A stretch of DNA of 42,607 nt from a virus. The translations under genes were made by a program, and so were the position numbers. This document shows positions 40,269 through 42,607 of the stretch, one piece after another (position 1 is the stretch's first letter; the number at the start of each line of letters is the position of its first letter). Location: the IMG/VR virus record IMGVR_UViG_3300045912_000930, positions 1-42,607 of that record; one strand, given 5' to 3'. Under the pieces are notes generated by a model. The model saw only the letters and a list, made by a program, of their open reading frames with translations. It was not told where the DNA came from and ran no database searches.

Positions 40269-41341
40269 TAGCGGCGGGCTTTCCCCTTGCCGCGTTCGGC
40301 GTGGGCGTCCTGGTGCTCCTCCGGGGAACCCTGAGGTGTACCCGCCTGTTCCGGCGCGTCTAAGGCGGGCCGCGGCGCAGCGACGGCCGTTCCTTGCGCA
40401 GCCCTGACAGCATCGAGCACGGCGCTGGTGCGGCTGCCCGTGACCTCTTCCCGTGTCGTGCCCCGGACGGCGTCGCGCTGCTCCATGATTTCGCGCCAGT
40501 TCGTCTCGCCGTCGCGGAGCGCCTGGTACACGGCGCGTAGATTCACCAGGTCTTTGGGCGTGAGGGTGTCCAGGCTTTCCAGGCCCAGGTATTCCTTGAG
40601 GTCGGTGACGCGAACGCCTAGATCGTCGAAGGCGTCTATGATGGCTTTCTTCTCGGCGTCGGGGTCTTCAGCAGCCTTGCGGCGCACGGTCGCCAGCACC
40701 GTCTCCATGCACTCGTCCACGAGATCGCCGGGCACGATACGCAGCCCCAGCTGGCGCATGGCCTTGCTGGTGAGCGCCGCCTCTTTGTTGAGCATTTCAT
40801 CTTCGGTCGCTTCGACCAGGTACACGCGCTCGCCCCGGCTGTTGATCCGGCTGCCCAGCGGCGTCTGGCCGGGCTTCAGCTGCTTCCGTTCGACGGTTTT
40901 CTCCAGCAGGATTTCCTTGCTGTAGGTCAGGTTGGCTTCGAGATCGGTGACGGTCACGCGGATGATGCGTTTCTGCCGGTCGTCATACAGCACGACCTGC
41001 TCGGGCATGACATTGCCCATGACTTTCAGCGCGGCTTCCACAAAGCGGATGCTGGGGCCGGTGACGGTGCCTGCGCCCACGGGCTTGCTGTAGCGCGCGA
41101 CGCCGGCAAAGCTGGAGCGCTCGCATTCCTTCAGGAGCCGCTGGCGCACCACGTCCCAATCGCGCGGGTTATTCATCGCCATGATGTAGCGGGCCTGGAC
41201 AGCGGCTTTGGCCTGCTCGGCGAGAACTTGGGCGGCTGTTTCCAACTGGGCTTGCTTCTCGACGGCACCGAAACCTTCGCTCACGGTGCCGGTTGGCTGG
41301 TGTGTGGGCGCGAGTGCAGCGGTATTAGGCGGCGTGCTCAT
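40268..41341 (-). CDS. Predicted single-strand annealing / recombination protein
   Basis: This 357-residue protein lies directly after the YqaJ exonuclease gene, with a 17-base overlap, the place where phages encode an annealing partner. It has a helical N-terminus (QAKAAVQARYIMAMNNPRDW), a 'CERSSFAGVARYSKPVG' segment, SIRFVEAALKVMGNV, and later TSKAMRQLGLRIVPGDL. Annealing proteins of the Erf/RecT/Sak groups share features such as a conserved 'F.EA..k..G', but I cannot place this one with confidence. The C-terminus is Ala, Pro and Gln-rich and disordered. ATG 41341. Confidence 0.65.
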   Translation of the reverse strand: MSTPPNTAALAPTHQPTGTVSEGFGAVEKQAQLETAAQVLAEQAKAAVQARYIMAMNNPRDWDVVRQRLLKECERSSFAGVARYSKPVGAGTVTGPSIRFVEAALKVMGNVMPEQVVLYDDRQKRIIRVTVTDLEANLTYSKEILLEKTVERKQLKPGQTPLGSRINSRGERVYLVEATEDEMLNKEAALTSKAMRQLGLRIVPGDLVDECMETVLATVRRKAAEDPDAEKKAIIDAFDDLGVRVTDLKEYLGLESLDTLTPKDLVNLRAVYQALRDGETNWREIMEQRDAVRGTTREEVTGSRTSAVLDAVRAAQGTAVAAPRPALDAPEQAGTPQGSPEEHQDAHAERGKGKARR

Positions 41342-42335
41342 TGCTCTCCTCTTTTTCAGCGAAAGTGACCTTCAGGTATGCGCTTCTCGATTTCTCTGTG
41401 GTGAACCGCTCGATTTGTTCCGGCGTGGGGTTGAACGACCGGGCCAAGGCTTCCCAGTCCGTTGCGGCCTGGTGCCGGGGCCGCACCCACGTTGCTTTGC
41501 CGAATGCGCCCTTCATGCCTTTGTTGTGGCCCACCAGGTTCATCAGGTGATTGCGAGCCAATTGCTCTTCCTGCTGGTGCCTCTCGATCTGCGCTTGCAC
41601 ATCGCGCAAGCGTGCAGCCCAATGCTCGACCTCGGGTGTGGCAGTGACTACCTGTTCGGTGCCGTCGTGGAATTTCTTGGCAAGGTACTGCGCGTAGGAC
41701 TTGCTGGAATCTACCGGTGGTGGAGTTTGGGTGAGGACATGCCGCTGCCAGAAATCAACGCCGACTTTCAGCAGCGCGGACTCGAGCTCCGTGTTGCGCC
41801 GAACGGTGTAGATCTCCATGCGGTTGCCGGAGAAAAGAACGGCCACATCCCAATGACTCAGGCCGGTCAGCGCCATGTACCACGCGCACTGAAGCAGGTA
41901 GTGATGCGGGATTTCGTCGGTGCCCGGCCTGCCCCATTCCCGGCCCTGGAAGCCGGCGTTCTTGATTTCAAGGCCGCGCTCAGCGTCCAGCACGATTGCG
42001 TCGGGCGTGCCGATCAGGAAGCGATGCTCGCGGTGCTCGATGACCGTGTGCCCGCGCCAGACGTTGGCAACACCGGGGAACAGCTGGGCGATCTCCGCGC
42101 CGCGCACCAAGGTTGAGCCGGTCAGATCGGCGTATTCGTCGGCGATCACCGGCTCCAGGCGGTTGCCTAGGCGCATCGCCTGAGTCTCCGGCTGCTGAGC
42201 CAGGCCCAGTTTGGCCAGGTAAACGTCAATGGCGTTACGCCAGGGGTTCAGGCCCAGGATCGCGGAGATGTCCGTGCCGCCGATGCCGCCCTTGCGCTGG
42301 GTGAGCCACTGCTCCTTCAGGTCGGTTGAGCTCAC
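41325..42335 (-). CDS. YqaJ-family phage exonuclease
   Basis: This 336-residue protein is a lambda-exonuclease-type recombinase nuclease. YqaJ features are clear: RKGGIGGTDISAILGLNPWR near the N-terminus, LGNRLEPVIADEYA (~56-70), a GTPDAIV segment, LEIKNAGFQGREWG with the D/E...ExK active site, and IPHHYLLQCAWYMALTG. It resects double-strand ends for annealing by the partner gene downstream. GTG 42335 overlaps the stop of the HTH gene (GTGA). Confidence 0.9.
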   Translation of the reverse strand: MSSTDLKEQWLTQRKGGIGGTDISAILGLNPWRNAIDVYLAKLGLAQQPETQAMRLGNRLEPVIADEYADLTGSTLVRGAEIAQLFPGVANVWRGHTVIEHREHRFLIGTPDAIVLDAERGLEIKNAGFQGREWGRPGTDEIPHHYLLQCAWYMALTGLSHWDVAVLFSGNRMEIYTVRRNTELESALLKVGVDFWQRHVLTQTPPPVDSSKSYAQYLAKKFHDGTEQVVTATPEVEHWAARLRDVQAQIERHQQEEQLARNHLMNLVGHNKGMKGAFGKATWVRPRHQAATDWEALARSFNPTPEQIERFTTEKSRSAYLKVTFAEKEESNEHAA

Positions 42336-42607
42336 TGCGCCACCTCGACCCGGCCATAGACATCCTCGTAACTGAGCGGCCTGCCGTCGGCGGGCTCGAC
42401 CTTGCTTAGGGCGATGATGTTGCGGGCGTTGATTACCTCCGGGGCACGCTTGGAAGGGTTGGAAACCCAGGCGTGCACGGTGGTCCTGGACACCCCCAGG
42501 GCGCGGCCTAACCGGCTCACCCCGAACCGGCGGACCCAGGCCCGGAACCGGTCGGACGGGACTGCGGGTTTCAGGAACACAACGGGATGGGGCTTTAACC
42601 TGCTCAT
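42332..42607 (-). CDS. Cro/YdaS-like HTH protein
   Basis: This 91-residue protein holds a helix-turn-helix (VSRLGRALGVSRTTVHAW, then VSNPSKRAPEVINARNIIAL) of the YdaS/Cro type used by early phage regulators. The ATG lies at the very end of the window (42607), so the upstream control region is not visible and a longer start cannot be excluded. It heads the early operon and overlaps the YqaJ gene, so a role in early gene control is likely. Confidence 0.7.
   Translation of the reverse strand: MSRLKPHPVVFLKPAVPSDRFRAWVRRFGVSRLGRALGVSRTTVHAWVSNPSKRAPEVINARNIIALSKVEPADGRPLSYEDVYGRVEVAQ

Noticed and set aside
1-42607. CRISPR array, tRNA or rRNA genes, insertion sequences, integrase and attachment sites
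   Set aside because: I read both strands and saw no regularly spaced repeats, no cloverleaf I could support, no transposase and no integrase-like protein.

Overview
The window reads as a temperate-type siphovirus genome or prophage segment with a lambda-like head and tail plan. Nearly every gene is on the minus strand, so transcription runs from high to low coordinates. The phage genes are GC-rich (hand counts of sample lines give about 60-70% GC), while the inserted cargo gives about 47-55%. A degraded XRE regulator at 28.1-28.4 kb matches, from memory, a regulator type common in Acidobacteriota, so that is the most likely host group; this is an inference. No integrase, lysis cassette, tRNA, rRNA or CRISPR array was seen.

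Layout in the direction of transcription. (1) 42.6-37.9 kb is the early and replication module: a Cro/YdaS-like HTH protein, a YqaJ exonuclease with a probable annealing partner, a RusA resolvase, a HTH replication protein, a DnaC-like loader and an HD phosphohydrolase. A GpZ-like structural gene follows at 37.9-37.3 kb. (2) 37.2-26.1 kb is a cargo island laid out as one minus-strand operon: an N6-adenine methyltransferase with a candidate N-terminal nuclease domain, a NurA nuclease, a HerA ATPase, a second DNA methyltransferase, a small unknown protein, a PD-(D/E)xK nuclease with a zinc ribbon, a broken XRE regulator, a PD-(D/E)xK nuclease with an EVE-like reader domain, a CDGSH iron-sulfur protein and a GIY-YIG protein. 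I read this as a composite restriction-modification and DNA-processing defence island. (3) 25.7-22.6 kb holds two ParB/Srx-fold proteins, a cupin and a PAPS-reductase-like protein (an IbrA/IbrB-like pair). (4) 22.6-20.2 kb holds the small and large terminase subunits. (5) 20.1-17.8 kb is a lone KAP-family NTPase inserted between terminase and gpW with its own promoter. (6) 17.7-12.2 kb is the head and connector module (gpW, portal, S49 protease, scaffold, D, E, FI-like, FII-like, U-like). (7) 12.2-0 kb is the tail module: a membrane coiled-coil protein, tail tube, G/GT chaperones made by a -1 frameshift at T TTT TTA, tape measure and tail-tip proteins. One small zinc-ribbon gene on the plus strand sits between tail tube and chaperone.

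Most promising observations: the HerA-NurA-two-methyltransferase core joined to a modification-reader nuclease; a repeated promoter-like element found exactly at the downstream edge of both cargo insertions (17.76 and 26.04 kb); the HIV-type slippery heptamer in the tail chaperone gene; and the apparent displacement of the GpZ gene to the edge of the island.
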